Below, one piece after another: positions 16,273 to 25,916 of a stretch of DNA of 64,000 nt. The stretch comes from Pedobacter sp. SYP-B3415 (GTDB lineage Bacteria > Bacteroidota > Bacteroidia > Sphingobacteriales > Sphingobacteriaceae): positions 1 to 64,000 of the forward strand of contig NZ_RXNQ01000022.1 in NCBI RefSeq assembly GCF_004138205.1, given 5' to 3'. A program made the translations under genes and the position numbers. Position 1 is the stretch's first letter; each line of letters begins with the position of its first letter. Below the pieces are notes generated by a model that was not told where the DNA came from, made no database searches, and saw nothing but the letters and a program-made list of their open reading frames with translations.

Positions 16273-17206
16273 TTTGCGCCGACCTTTTGAATATGCGTAT
16301 TGGCCCAGATAGTAGCAATCTGAAATTTCTGAAAAAGTTATTGTTCGGGGTAAAGTTTCCAATATTCCGAAATTGATAAAGCAGAAGATTCCAATATAAT
16401 CTCCATGATGGCGTCAGTATAAATTCATGCCGCGCCTTCCAGTAGCTTAAGAACAAGCGATCAGATCTATCCAGCCTATCTGAATAACGACGTCCAACCT
16501 CATCGATTATTTGCAATTTTGATTCTAGAAGCTGTTTCGTTTTAGTTTTAGAGGTAACTCCCTCCCCAAGCCGGTAAACACTGAACGCCTGATTAATAAA
16601 ATAAAACTTGTCAGAACTTACAACCTGATCGATGATATGAATCCAATCGGCATGATAGCCAAGATCCACTGGTATTGGCTTAAGGCTCTCATAAAGCTTT
16701 CTACTGAATCCTACTTCCCTATAACTGATTCCATAACGGATTCTAGCTTTAAAAACGTCTTTATCACGGAGCTGATAATTATCATATAAAATCTCTTTGC
16801 CGGCTGGCGTTAACTCTATGGAGTTAGTGACTATAATAAATTTTTCGTGTTGAGGGTCTAGATTTTCCCGTATAATGACTTCATTCAATGTTGCCAGCAT
16901 TTTTTTCTTGAAAAAGTCATCACCAGCAATGAGCGAAATCATATCACCGGTAGCCATTTTCATCAAACGATTCCAGTTCTTAAAAATCCCTAGATTTTTC
17001 TCTGATGGAGCCCATTTTAAAATTTCCGGGAATCTCTGTTGATAGTTCAATACAATTTGTTTCGTTCCGTCAGTCGAACAATCATCACCAACGATAACTT
17101 CGTAAGGGAGTACATCATTGTCAAAGATCGAATCCAAACAGGCTCCTATCAGATGCTGCTGATTGTAAGTAATTATGAGTATTGAATGTCTAATCTTACG
17201 TTCCAT
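16262..17206 (-). CDS. GT2 glycosyltransferase
   Basis: 314 residues from the ATG at 17206, which overlaps the flippase stop by 11 bases (ATGGAACGTAA). Motifs: HSILIITYNQQHLIGACLDSI, VIVGDDCSTDGT, and ISLIAGDDFFKK as the metal-binding DD. The C-terminal third (about 230-314) is helical, Trp/Phe-rich and probably lies on the membrane. It resembles the GT2 enzymes of capsule loci without a closer assignment. Confidence 0.87.
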   Translation of the reverse strand: MERKIRHSILIITYNQQHLIGACLDSIFDNDVLPYEVIVGDDCSTDGTKQIVLNYQQRFPEILKWAPSEKNLGIFKNWNRLMKMATGDMISLIAGDDFFKKKMLATLNEVIIRENLDPQHEKFIIVTNSIELTPAGKEILYDNYQLRDKDVFKARIRYGISYREVGFSRKLYESLKPIPVDLGYHADWIHIIDQVVSSDKFYFINQAFSVYRLGEGVTSKTKTKQLLESKLQIIDEVGRRYSDRLDRSDRLFLSYWKARHEFILTPSWRLYWNLLLYQFRNIGNFTPNNNFFRNFRLLLSGPIRIFKRSAQNED

Positions 17207-18455
17207 ATCTCGGAAATAACAAACGTTTGAAAAATAACAGTAAAAATATAACACAGATGAAATAGGTTACTGCAAATGCAATCGTAACGCCAGATAACCC
17301 TGTCATTCGGATCAATATGTACCCCATAGAAACGTAGCCCACATTGAAGAGAATTTCAGTGACAATGTAAGCTTTTGTCATTTTTTTTGACACCATTAAT
17401 GTAACTAACAAATAGGCAATAATCTTAAAAAAATCACCTGCCAGTTGATACAAGAAAAGCCTCTTCATTTCTAGAAATTCCTTAGTAAAAAGTATTTTTA
17501 TAATCAGTTCACGGAATAGAAATATGACGACACAGGAGACAAGGACAGCTGGTAAAATAAACTTTAGACCATTAAAAAGTTCGGCCCGGATTTCCGTGTC
17601 CGTCGTTAGAGATGAAAATTTAGGAATAAAGTAAGTGCTTAAAGATATTGTAACAACCATGAGATAACCATCTGATATTCGCATCATACCCTGCCAGTAT
17701 CCCGCCGCAGCTAACCCAGAATGGTCTATGATGACACCCCTCAAAATCATTTGCGCAACGGGCATACCCACTGCTGCGACAACAGCCATTAAGCTATAAG
17801 ACCCTAAACTGCGTAACAATTGCCTGTTTAATCCATCAGAAAAATATTTCAATCTGAACCAAAACTGCTTTCTAATAAAGATAAGAGACAGAAAAAACAA
17901 TAATGTTTGAGAAAGTACCAGAGCGACCAATGCACCTTTAATGCGGTAATTATGAACAAGCAAATAGGTTAGAATCAGCGATAAGAAACTAGCCGAACAA
18001 TTTATCACGGCAAATAAAGTTATCTGCTTCAAACCATTCAAAATTGATAAGATTGCTGTATTCAGTGCATACAAAATGATAGTTGATGCGAGCAACTTAA
18101 TAACATCATGGTAAATCTCACTTTCAAACAGTAGTCTTGCAATTGTCTTTGAGAAAATCCACAAAATTAAGCTTACTATAGCAGACGAAATTATGGTAAC
18201 CCTAAGTGCGGTACTTAGTAACGATCTTAATTCTGCTCTTTGCTCACCGAATTCTGCGGTAAATTTCACAATACCTGTAGAAATTGCACCGTTTCCGAAA
18301 TTCAAGGCGACCGTTAGAAAGTTATAAAATTGCCCAATCATCGCAACGCCGGCTGGACCAGCATAGACTGCAACAATTTTGCTTGCAACAAAGCTAGCCC
18401 CTATTCGAGATGCTGTTATGATTGCTGAAAGTACCGAAGTCCTGACTAATTTCAC
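17196..18455 (-). CDS. wzx: Wzx-type O-antigen/polysaccharide flippase
   Basis: 419 residues from GTG at 18455. The open frame begins at a TTG at 18485, which would overlap the upstream gene by 23 bases. GTG gives the expected start just before the first helix (KLVRTSVLSAIITASRIGASF). About twelve to fourteen helices and the motif YAGPAGVAMIGQFYNF are typical of the WzxE-like group. It moves undecaprenyl-PP-linked repeat units across the inner membrane for Wzy. It is placed directly after the dTDP-aminosugar genes and before the glycosyltransferases. Confidence 0.88.
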   Translation of the reverse strand: MKLVRTSVLSAIITASRIGASFVASKIVAVYAGPAGVAMIGQFYNFLTVALNFGNGAISTGIVKFTAEFGEQRAELRSLLSTALRVTIISSAIVSLILWIFSKTIARLLFESEIYHDVIKLLASTIILYALNTAILSILNGLKQITLFAVINCSASFLSLILTYLLVHNYRIKGALVALVLSQTLLFFLSLIFIRKQFWFRLKYFSDGLNRQLLRSLGSYSLMAVVAAVGMPVAQMILRGVIIDHSGLAAAGYWQGMMRISDGYLMVVTISLSTYFIPKFSSLTTDTEIRAELFNGLKFILPAVLVSCVVIFLFRELIIKILFTKEFLEMKRLFLYQLAGDFFKIIAYLLVTLMVSKKMTKAYIVTEILFNVGYVSMGYILIRMTGLSGVTIAFAVTYFICVIFLLLFFKRLLFPRYGT

Positions 18456-18462
18456 TCTATGA

Positions 18463-19563
18463 TTAAAAACTGTTAACGCAGGCAATCACCTGGCTAACTT
18501 CATGATCACTAAGTACACTACTAAGTGGCAGACTTACAACTTCTCTATGGATTTTTTCAGTGATTGGGAGCGATAGATTGTTAAAATATTTATATGCGAC
18601 TTGTTTATGTACGGGGATTGGATAATGTATAACAGTCTCGATATTATTCATTTTCATGTGTTCAACAAACGCAGCCCTATCTTGTACTCGTATCACAAAC
18701 AAATGCCAAACATGCGAGTTTTGATGTAACACAGTTGGCAATAGGACCTTATCATTTGATATTTCGCTGAGATAACGGTGGACTACAGATCGCTTTTTAT
18801 CTGTATCCTGATCTAAATATTTCAGTTTTACTGAAAGAAATGCGGCCTGTAGTTCGTCTAATCTACTGTTTATCCCCTGAAAATCGTTGTAATATTTCGC
18901 TTGAGAGCCATAATTTGATAAGCTTCTAATAATTTCTGCTAATTCTCTATTGTTAGTAGTTACTGCACCTGCATCGCCAAGCGCCCCCAAATTTTTTCCG
19001 GGATAAAAACTGAATCCAGAGGCGTCACCCAGTGCGCCTGCTTTGATTCCGTTTGCAAATATTGCTCCATGCGCTTGAGCGGAGTCTTCAATAACTTTAA
19101 GGCTAAACTCTGCTGCTATCGCATTTATTTTTTCCATCTCGGCCAACTGCCCGTACAGATGTACAGCCAGTATTGCAACTGTACGGCCTGTGATATGATC
19201 CCTTATAAGCTCGGGATTGATATTATAACTAAGTTCATCAGGTTCGACTAAAACCGGTACCAGGCGATTTTCTGAAATGGCCAAGACACTAGCAATATAA
19301 GTGTTAGCCGGCACAACAATCTCATCCCCTTCTTTGAATAAACCTAACTCTTTATATGCTCTTATAATTAGATTTAAAGCATCAAGCCCATTGGCGACTC
19401 CTATTGCATGATCGACCCCACAATAGTCGGCAAATTGTTTCTCAAAATTACGAAGCTCTTGCCCATGAATAAACCACCCCGACTTTAAGACACGGTTAAA
19501 TGCCTCATTCAGATCTTGTTGATACAAGGCGTTAATTTTTTGTAGATCGAGAAATTTAACCAT
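18463..19563 (-). CDS. fdtB: dTDP-3-keto-6-deoxyhexose 3-aminotransferase (FdtB/QdtB-like)
   Basis: 366 residues, a DegT/DnrJ/EryC1/StrS aminotransferase. The PLP lysine is K190 in [17 protein letters not shown]160 in [10 protein letters not shown] contacts the cofactor; [14 protein letters not shown] and [11 protein letters not shown] form the phosphate site. The version [12 protein letters not shown] and the neighbours fdtA and fdtC point to the 3-amino group (dTDP-Fuc3N or dTDP-Qui3N) in preference to 4-aminotransferases. The substrate is made by FdtA-type ketoisomerases at 20097 and 20509, and the product would be acetylated by the protein at 19556. It overlaps that gene by 8 bases. Confidence 0.9.
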   Translation of the reverse strand: MVKFLDLQKINALYQQDLNEAFNRVLKSGWFIHGQELRNFEKQFADYCGVDHAIGVANGLDALNLIIRAYKELGLFKEGDEIVVPANTYIASVLAISENRLVPVLVEPDELSYNINPELIRDHITGRTVAILAVHLYGQLAEMEKINAIAAEFSLKVIEDSAQAHGAIFANGIKAGALGDASGFSFYPGKNLGALGDAGAVTTNNRELAEIIRSLSNYGSQAKYYNDFQGINSRLDELQAAFLSVKLKYLDQDTDKKRSVVHRYLSEISNDKVLLPTVLHQNSHVWHLFVIRVQDRAAFVEHMKMNNIETVIHYPIPVHKQVAYKYFNNLSLPITEKIHREVVSLPLSSVLSDHEVSQVIACVNSF

Positions 19564-20110
19564 TTTTCACTATTTTATCGCATTTAATAATATATGTGTC
19601 ACCCGTCTTTTCGTCGATCAAGCTCAAACTCAAGACAATACCTTCATCTGTTATATATCCCCGATGTACTGCTGGGTTTCCAAACCAAATAGTATTTGCC
19701 GGGATGTTCTTTGTTACGACACTTCCTGCACCAATCAAGGCATTCCTTCCTATAAAATTACCTGCAATTATCGTCGCATTCGCACCGATTGAAGCATTAT
19801 CTTCAATGATAGTGCGTTCAAATCTTTCTGGATAAACTTTTGATCTTGGGAACAAGTCATTTGTAAAAGTCACATTTGGCCCTATAAATACTTTATTTCC
19901 TACTTGTAACCCATCCCAAACCTGAACTCCGGATTTGATCGTCACATCATTGCCAATCGTAACGTCATTCTCTATCAGCACATGTGAACATATGTTGCAA
20001 TTTGCGCCAATCTTTGCCCCACCCAATATGACACAAAATTGCCAGATTTTGGTATCCCGCCCGATTTGGGTAGACAGGACTTCCGCCGTCCTATGTTTAA
20101 AATATTCCAT
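19556..20110 (-). CDS. fdtC: dTDP-3-amino-3,6-dideoxyhexose N-acetyltransferase (FdtC/QdtC-like)
   Basis: 184 residues from the ATG at 20110, overlapping the upstream stop by 14 bases. A left-handed beta-helix of hexapeptide repeats runs from about 20 to 140 ([65 protein letters not shown], and [23 protein letters not shown]). FTNDLFPRS is conserved in FdtC/WlbB-type sugar N-acetyltransferases using acetyl-CoA. The neighbours supply the amino sugar. Fuc3NAc and Qui3NAc versions cannot be separated by eye. Confidence 0.88.
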   Translation of the reverse strand: MEYFKHRTAEVLSTQIGRDTKIWQFCVILGGAKIGANCNICSHVLIENDVTIGNDVTIKSGVQVWDGLQVGNKVFIGPNVTFTNDLFPRSKVYPERFERTIIEDNASIGANATIIAGNFIGRNALIGAGSVVTKNIPANTIWFGNPAVHRGYITDEGIVLSLSLIDEKTGDTYIIKCDKIVKNG

Positions 20111-20516
20111 TTTCGCGATAATCAATAAAACTTGGATAGTCCCTTATATAATCACCTTCATCGTAAACATCCGATGCTAACACAAGTAGTACAGCTCCTG
20201 ATGAAAAATTATCCAAGTCCCGCCAAATTCCAGGTGTGACCAAGAGACCAAAATTAGGCCTATTTAATGTCACTGTCTTTTTTGCTCTTCCATCGTCTAA
20301 AACAACATCAAAGCTTCCACTCGCAGCAATAATTAGCTGCTGAAGCTTATAGTGGGCATGCCCCCCCCTCGTTTCGCCGCCAGGAACATCGTAGAGATAG
20401 TAAATTCTGGAAATCTTGAAGGGAATGTCTATCAGTCCATGGATAGGCGTCAGGTTTCCTGCCCTATTGTGAATCTTCGGCAATTCAATTACGTTGCAGT
20501 TATAGATACTAGTCAT
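20097..20516 (-). CDS. fdtA: dTDP-4-keto-6-deoxyglucose 3,4-ketoisomerase (FdtA/QdtA-like), second copy
   Basis: 139 residues from the ATG at 20516, overlapping the previous stop by 8 bases; the family is 130-140 residues. This small cupin has [23 protein letters not shown] at 40-62, with both active-site histidines of the RGxHAH motif (H53 and H55), followed by [10 protein letters not shown] and the [11 protein letters not shown] strand. In characterised FdtA the two histidines are needed for moving the keto group from C4 to C3. It would be the active member of the tandem pair. A G8 run encodes the Arg-Gly-Gly just before the first His. Confidence 0.88.
   Translation of the reverse strand: MTSIYNCNVIELPKIHNRAGNLTPIHGLIDIPFKISRIYYLYDVPGGETRGGHAHYKLQQLIIAASGSFDVVLDDGRAKKTVTLNRPNFGLLVTPGIWRDLDNFSSGAVLLVLASDVYDEGDYIRDYPSFIDYRENGIF
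20361..20368 (-). repeat. G8 homopolymer at the active-site motif of the second fdtA copy
   Basis: Eight consecutive C on the plus strand; on the coding strand the codons AGG GGG GGG give the Arg-Gly-Gly before the catalytic His. The paralogue at 20509 encodes the same residues without a G-run, so the run is not forced by the protein. Slippage would abolish the enzyme. Confidence 0.55.
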
Positions 20517-20907
20517 TGCGCTGGAAGATTTTAAAGTCCCGAATATAATCACTCTCTGAATAAGTAGTAGAGGCGGCAATTAACGCGAGTGCATTTGTAG
20601 AAAAATTGTCCATGTGTCGCCAGATGCCTGCTGGAACATATAATCCATAGTAGGATCTGTTTAGCGCAAAGGCCTTTGTCTGACTACCATCGTTTACGAC
20701 AACATCAAAACTCCCAGAGAGCGCTACGATAAATTCCGCATTTTCACGATAGGCATGACCTCCTCTTACCTCTCCACCCGGAACATCGTAAATCCAATAA
20801 GTCCGAGCAATCTCAAATGGTATATGTTCCAATTCTTCGATAAACGATAGGTTTCCCCTCTCATCAATTTTTTTCGGAAGCTGGATCAAACGAACACTAT
20901 CAAACAT
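20509..20907 (-). CDS. FdtA-like cupin paralogue with one active-site His replaced
   Basis: 132 residues from the ATG at 20907 (TGATG overlap with the Wzz-type gene). It clearly shares ancestry with the next gene: ELP/QLPK start, DVPGGEVRGGHAYRENAEF (41-59), GSFDVVVNDG and PAGIWRHMDNFS. The second histidine of RGxHAH is Tyr (Y53) and the following Lys-Leu-x-Gln is Glu-Asn-Ala-Glu. The frame is intact and the rest is conserved, so it is not a pseudogene. It may be an isomerase with altered specificity, a partner subunit of the active copy, or a non-catalytic relative. Confidence 0.82.
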   Translation of the reverse strand: MFDSVRLIQLPKKIDERGNLSFIEELEHIPFEIARTYWIYDVPGGEVRGGHAYRENAEFIVALSGSFDVVVNDGSQTKAFALNRSYYGLYVPAGIWRHMDNFSTNALALIAASTTYSESDYIRDFKIFQRND

Positions 20908-22004
20908 CAGCTGGTTAATGTATTTCTTATGAACTTTGTTATCATCAATGAGAGACAAACAAGTATAAAACAAGTGGTTCCAAAAAGCAATATGGCTTTT
21001 ATCAAACCTAGTCGCTCCAGTGGCAAAGGATAGACGGGTTCGTCTATGACTTGAATTAATGGCATGTCTTTACTCACGGCAATTTTAGACATTTCCAAGT
21101 TTTTGACAAGCTCTGCTAACAACAGTTTATTTGTTTCTGCGCTAAACTGTGACTTCTGAATAGGCGCTACTTTCAAAATTTCTCTCGTCGGATTAACATT
21201 TGGAGTTCGATCGGCTATTGCGATAGATGAATAGATCGCACCATTCATCACATTTCTAACTGAATCTGTCTTATGCTGTAAAATTTGTAAGTTCTCAACA
21301 GATCTTTTTGACTTTGTCTCTATATAAAAATCATTAACATTTTTTACAATCTGATTTGAAAAACATTTGGCAAATTGCTCATTGTTAGATTTCACTTCGA
21401 CCTTTAAAATATTTAGTTTTTTATCAACTTTTGATACAGATAAGTAGTTTTTACTAATGTCTTTAATAACACTGGAAAAAAGGCTGTCTCGAAGCCTTGA
21501 TATTCGTTTATTATCTTCATATCGCTCATGAAATTTAACAGAAAAGAGTTCCGGTTGGCTGCTCCAGTTTTCTCTAAGTTTATTGATATTTATATAGAGA
21601 TCAATAAGACGTTGATTGGAAGATGAATCAACCCTGCTTAAAAGAGTTTTCTGAATCATTGACCTTGATTTATATAATTCAAGAAGATTGTCGCCTTGAA
21701 AAATACTCCCCCCCCCTGATAGGTCCAGGCCAACCATTGATGCGAGTCCGCCGAGTCCACCAAGGGCAGGAGCATCACCGCCGTCTTCCACAACGAAGGT
21801 CGTAGATGCAGTGTATATATTTTTTTGAAGCCTGGAGTAAAAAAAACCGGAGCAGGCACCAACTACTGTCACGAGTATGATCAGCCAGCGTTTCGTATAT
21901 AGATATCTTATCGAAGACCCTATTTTTAGAAACAAATTTTTTAATGTGACTTCCTCATCTGCAGACGACATAGATTGTGATTCGAGATTAATATTATTAG
22001 CCAT
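20907..22004 (-). CDS. Wzz-type polysaccharide chain-length/co-polymerase protein
   Basis: 365 residues. A first helix (about 39-57, WLIILVTVVGACSGFFYS), a long periplasmic coiled region, and a second helix (about 335-355) preceded by the Pro-rich VIDEPVYPLPLERLG define a Wzz/PCP protein. No Walker motifs or C-terminal tyrosine kinase are present, and no BY-kinase gene is visible in the locus. It works with the Wza-like protein upstream to set chain length and export. The Gly-rich loop LGGLGGLASMVGLDLSGGGS is typical of Bacteroidota members. A G9 run in this loop (21708-21716) is a possible slippage site. Confidence 0.88.
   Translation of the reverse strand: MANNINLESQSMSSADEEVTLKNLFLKIGSSIRYLYTKRWLIILVTVVGACSGFFYSRLQKNIYTASTTFVVEDGGDAPALGGLGGLASMVGLDLSGGGSIFQGDNLLELYKSRSMIQKTLLSRVDSSSNQRLIDLYININKLRENWSSQPELFSVKFHERYEDNKRISRLRDSLFSSVIKDISKNYLSVSKVDKKLNILKVEVKSNNEQFAKCFSNQIVKNVNDFYIETKSKRSVENLQILQHKTDSVRNVMNGAIYSSIAIADRTPNVNPTREILKVAPIQKSQFSAETNKLLLAELVKNLEMSKIAVSKDMPLIQVIDEPVYPLPLERLGLIKAILLFGTTCFILVCLSLMITKFIRNTLTS
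21708..21716 (-). repeat. G9 homopolymer in the Wzz-type gene
   Basis: Nine consecutive C on the plus strand, read as GGG GGG GGG (three Gly) at about residue 98. It is the longest G/C homopolymer I noticed in the window and sits in an AT-rich gene. A one-base change would truncate the chain-length protein in its first third. Confidence 0.65.
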
Positions 22005-22014
22005 TACAACTCAT

Positions 22015-24525
22015 CTATCTTAAAAGGCTTACTATGATAGCGCCCAAAGAAGCCACTGCCGTCCCAATTCCAATCCAGCTCTGTGCTGTTAATCTCTCCC
22101 GTTCCGCCCGCTTAGGCACCAAAATCTCTGCACCCGGCTTCACCTTCGGATAGTTGTTAAAAATCAAAAACTTACGCGCCGACTCCACGCTACCATTCGC
22201 ATACCGAATATATGCACCATTGCGAAGTGCATTTGCAGCAAAACCACCGGCTCCGTTCACATAGCCTTTAAAACTCTTTCCAGGGGCATAAACGATGTTA
22301 TTTGGATTCAGTACCTCCCCGGTAACTTTCACTGTCTGCAACTGTTTAGGTACCCGGATAATGTCGCCATCTTCCATCAGCAGGTCGAGCCGGGTTCCAG
22401 GTTTTTCAAGGATTCTTGTCAAGTTGATGCCAACCAGGTCTGATTCTATTAGCAACTGCTCTTTACTGATATCTGAACTGTCTCGCGCTCCAGATTCTTT
22501 CAGTCTTCGCAAGTTTAAAAGCTTTTTCTGTTCCTCTTCCTGGTTATTGATTGCATTCTTATCGTTTGCGTTCACCGCCTTCGTGCTTGGCCGTTTCAGG
22601 GATGCGCCATCCGTATAAGCCAATGGTGTCAATCCGCCGGCGCGTTTAATCAGGTCAGAAATGCGTTCGTCTTTTCTTTGAATGGTATAAATACCAGGAT
22701 ACAACACCTCACCCTCCAGTTTCACCTGCTTCTGCACCACATAACCTTCGGCACTGCGAATGGATACGATATCGAATGGTTCCAATACCAAGCCTGAATC
22801 TGCTTCCAGTCTAAGATCTGGTGTAATATTTACTGTTAAAATAGTTGCAGTACGGGCCGAGAGGTCCGTGGCATTGCTGTTCTTTACCCGTCTTGAAATC
22901 TCCACCCGGTTTGGCGAAGCTCCCTCTTTAAAGCCGCCGGCCATCTGGATGGCATCGCCCAGTTTCATGCCTTCAGCAAATTGAAACGTACCCGGAACCC
23001 GCACTTCGCCCTGCACCTGGATGCTGTATTCTTCACGCAGGTCAAAGATCGAGGAAATGGTTACCTTATCTTCACGCTGCAAGACAATATCCTGCTCAGC
23101 GCCCGACATCACCTTTGCCACATCAAATGAGATCAGCGCTGGTGTATTGTCAGGATTTAAGCGGTTAATGTAGCCGCGGTTCTGAAAAGCATCTTCTTTC
23201 AAACCTTCTGCTTTCGCGATCAGCGCTGAAAGGGTCAGCCCTTTCTCAAGTTCGTAAAAACCGGGTCTGAATACGGCGCCTTCAATCTCCACCCGATTCT
23301 CAAAGCGGTCAAGAATGGCTTCGACGAAGTATTTGTCTCCGCTCTTGGGCCGGTAGGTTCTGAAATCGTCTGCCTGAATGTCAGTGATCTTCCGTTCCTT
23401 ATCTGTATTTTGAAATACCTTTACCTTAGCCTTGTAAGCCGCAGTCGAAAATCCGCCAGCATAATTCAGGATATCCTGAAATGATTCACCCGCCACGCTT
23501 TCGTAGATGGCCGGACGTTTCACTTCGCCCACAATTTCCACCCGTGTATCATAGACCGGAATATTGATCACATCCTGGTCCTGCAAGCGAACATTGCCGC
23601 GCTGCATGCCATTGATCAAAAAGTCATAAACATCTACAGTAGCGACCACACGCCCACCGCGAATCACCTGGATTTTTCTGAATGATCCATTTTCGTTCGG
23701 TCCGCCGGAGGCGTAAAGGGCATTGAAGACACTGGAAAGGGAAGACAGCGTATATGTTCCGGGTTTTGTAACCTGCCCGTTCAGCACAACCTTAATACTC
23801 CGGATATTACCCAGGTTAATGGCTACTGAAGTGCGGCCGCTTCTTAGGGATGGGTATGTACCGGCCATAGCAGAACGAATCTTGGCACTCGCTTGTTCGA
23901 TGGTCAGGCCGCCAACAGTTACATTACCTACGTATTGCAAGCGAATTATGCCCTCCGGACTAACTTTTAGGTTATAACTGGCTTCATTGTCGCCACTCAG
24001 ATCAATCAGCAACTGGTCGTCAGGCCCAATCACATAGTTCCTCGGCGTCGCCAGCCTCAGATTGGGCTCAAATGTGATATTTCCGTTTCTGAAAAGTTCA
24101 GCGCCAAATATTTTTGATTTTAAATCGCCGAACAACGCCTCTTCAGTATTGATAGGTCTTCTTAATCCCGCAGAGTCGATCTGATAAGTTCTTCCGCGGC
24201 TAACTTCGATATTTGATGGACGGGAAACAAGTGAATCCTGTGCTGAGCCTGGTGCTCCTGAATCAAGTCTTCTTAACTTCTCGACACGTGCCTGTAGTTT
24301 TCGAACTTCCTCGGGCTGCATGCCCTGGGCTTGCGCCATTTGTCCAAGCTGTGCATCATTATAACCAATTGATTCGGCGCGCTGTATCAACTGACGAACC
24401 TGTGCATCAGACAGTTCATCAACCTTCACATTCGCATAGTTCGTGGTGTTTTGCGCCCGCAGGGAATTCGGAACGAACCCCAGGAGCAATAAACAGGAAA
24501 AGAGCAGAACTAAATTTAACCTCAT
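22015..24525 (-). CDS. Wza-like outer-membrane polysaccharide export protein with multiple SLBB domains
   Basis: 836 residues from the ATG at 24525, giving a clean signal peptide (MRLNLVLLFSCLLLLGFVPNSLRAQ). After a Gln-rich linker comes the Poly_export domain (about 165-245, YVIGPDDQLLIDLSGDNEASYNLKVSPEGII). It is followed by a series of about five to six SLBB-type repeats (VVLNGQVTKPGTYTLSS, VEIVGEVKRPAIYESV, IQVQGEVRVPGTFQFAEG, VKLEGEVLYPGIYTIQ, VKVTGEVLNPNNIVY) and a C-terminal hydrophobic helix. It forms the exit channel with the Wzz protein just downstream. It is longer than E. coli Wza (about 380), as usual in Bacteroidota. Confidence 0.92.
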   Translation of the reverse strand: MRLNLVLLFSCLLLLGFVPNSLRAQNTTNYANVKVDELSDAQVRQLIQRAESIGYNDAQLGQMAQAQGMQPEEVRKLQARVEKLRRLDSGAPGSAQDSLVSRPSNIEVSRGRTYQIDSAGLRRPINTEEALFGDLKSKIFGAELFRNGNITFEPNLRLATPRNYVIGPDDQLLIDLSGDNEASYNLKVSPEGIIRLQYVGNVTVGGLTIEQASAKIRSAMAGTYPSLRSGRTSVAINLGNIRSIKVVLNGQVTKPGTYTLSSLSSVFNALYASGGPNENGSFRKIQVIRGGRVVATVDVYDFLINGMQRGNVRLQDQDVINIPVYDTRVEIVGEVKRPAIYESVAGESFQDILNYAGGFSTAAYKAKVKVFQNTDKERKITDIQADDFRTYRPKSGDKYFVEAILDRFENRVEIEGAVFRPGFYELEKGLTLSALIAKAEGLKEDAFQNRGYINRLNPDNTPALISFDVAKVMSGAEQDIVLQREDKVTISSIFDLREEYSIQVQGEVRVPGTFQFAEGMKLGDAIQMAGGFKEGASPNRVEISRRVKNSNATDLSARTATILTVNITPDLRLEADSGLVLEPFDIVSIRSAEGYVVQKQVKLEGEVLYPGIYTIQRKDERISDLIKRAGGLTPLAYTDGASLKRPSTKAVNANDKNAINNQEEEQKKLLNLRRLKESGARDSSDISKEQLLIESDLVGINLTRILEKPGTRLDLLMEDGDIIRVPKQLQTVKVTGEVLNPNNIVYAPGKSFKGYVNGAGGFAANALRNGAYIRYANGSVESARKFLIFNNYPKVKPGAEILVPKRAERERLTAQSWIGIGTAVASLGAIIVSLLR

Positions 24526-24589
24526 ATAGTTTGAACGTCCGTACAACAGACTTGCTTGTTTTTTGTTTTATCTTTTTTCAAAAAAACTG

Positions 24590-25726
24590 TTACTCGAAGT
24601 AACTCAGGGTTTTGTAACCGCCCTGCTTCAGATACTCATCTTTTTTCATGAGTTGAAGATCAGCCTCCATCATGTCTTTCACCAGAGCCGGCAAGTCATA
24701 TTTTGGCGTCCAGCCCAACTGAGTCTTCGACTTCGTCGGATCACCAAGCAAAAGGTCTACCTCTGTAGGTCTGAAATATGCCGGGTCTACGCGTACGACT
24801 ACAGTACCTAATTTAAGATTTTCGAGATTAAGACCAAGCTGTGCAACCATTTCCTGGTCTATATCAATGATCACCCCTTTTTCATCTTCATCTTTCCCAC
24901 TGAATTCGAGTGTGATACCCACTTCGGCAAAAGCCATCTTCACGAAATCGCGAACCGTCGTTGTGATACCCGTAGCAATAACATAATCTTCAGGCTTTTC
25001 CTGCTGCAAGATGAGCCACATGGCTTCAATATAATCTTTTGCATGGCCCCAGTCACGTTGCGCACTCAGGTTACCCAGGTATAGACAACTCTGCAATCCT
25101 AACGCGATCTTTGAAGCTGCACGGGTAATTTTACGGGTTACGAAAGTTTCGCCCCGAAGCGGGCTTTCATGATTAAACAAAATACCATTGCAGGCAAACA
25201 TCCCATAGGCTTCACGGTAGTTAACGGTAATCCAATACCCGTAAATTTTTGCCACTGCATAGGGTGAGCGGGGATAAAACGGCGTTGTTTCGCTTTGCGG
25301 AACAGCCTGGACTAACCCATAAAGTTCAGACGTTGATGCCTGGTAGACTTTGGTCTTTTTGGTCAACCCCAACAGGCGCACCGCCTCGAGTATACGCAGG
25401 GTTCCGATACCGTCGGCATTGGCTGTGTATTCAGGTGTATCAAAACTTACCTTAACATGGCTCATCGCAGCCAGGTTGTATATTTCATCAGGCTGGACTT
25501 CCTGGATAATTCGAATGAGGTTGGTAGAGTCTGTCAGATCACCATAGTGCAACTTAACCTTCAGATTTTTTTCGTGTGGATCCTGATACAGGTGATCGAT
25601 ACGATCAGTGTTGAAAAGGGATGAGCGGCGTTTGATACCATGAACAAAATATCCTTTTTTCAGGAGGAATTCCGCCAAATAGGCGCCGTCCTGTCCTGTA
25701 ATGCCGGTAATTAAGGCAACTTTCAT
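24590..25726 (-). CDS. gmd: GDP-mannose 4,6-dehydratase
   Basis: 378 residues from the ATG at 25726. [19 protein letters not shown] binds [57 protein letters not shown] (catalytic Tyr and Lys), [19 protein letters not shown] and [15 protein letters not shown] are all diagnostic. It converts GDP-D-mannose to GDP-4-keto-6-deoxymannose, precursor of GDP-fucose, GDP-rhamnose, perosamine or colitose. The expected partner (Fcl/WcaG, Rmd or Per) is not in this window. It stands between the Wza-like gene and the UDP-sugar dehydrogenase with its own 190-base upstream gap. Confidence 0.95.
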   Translation of the reverse strand: MKVALITGITGQDGAYLAEFLLKKGYFVHGIKRRSSLFNTDRIDHLYQDPHEKNLKVKLHYGDLTDSTNLIRIIQEVQPDEIYNLAAMSHVKVSFDTPEYTANADGIGTLRILEAVRLLGLTKKTKVYQASTSELYGLVQAVPQSETTPFYPRSPYAVAKIYGYWITVNYREAYGMFACNGILFNHESPLRGETFVTRKITRAASKIALGLQSCLYLGNLSAQRDWGHAKDYIEAMWLILQQEKPEDYVIATGITTTVRDFVKMAFAEVGITLEFSGKDEDEKGVIIDIDQEMVAQLGLNLENLKLGTVVVRVDPAYFRPTEVDLLLGDPTKSKTQLGWTPKYDLPALVKDMMEADLQLMKKDEYLKQGGYKTLSYFE

Positions 25727-25916
25727 CAAATCAATAATTTTAGCCAGCAATATTACAGAAAATAATCTGGATGTCACTAAGCCGATATGCAAACGAAAGA
25801 ATCTTGCGTGATGTTACGTCACTTTCAATCGTTGCTCAAAATTGTCCGCATCTAAATTTAACCGCAAAAACCGCGAACTTAAACTAGCCTGGCGGAGAAA
25901 AAGTCAGGAAGAATTA

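Noticed and set aside
20509..20907. First fdtA copy as a pseudogene
   Set aside because: The frame is intact, tightly coupled to both neighbours and conserved outside the changed histidine, so decay is unlikely.
21656..21862. 68-codon frame inside the Wzz-type gene in another phase
   Set aside because: A frame shadow across the G9 run, not a gene. It shows what a one-base slip would read, but carries no features of its own.
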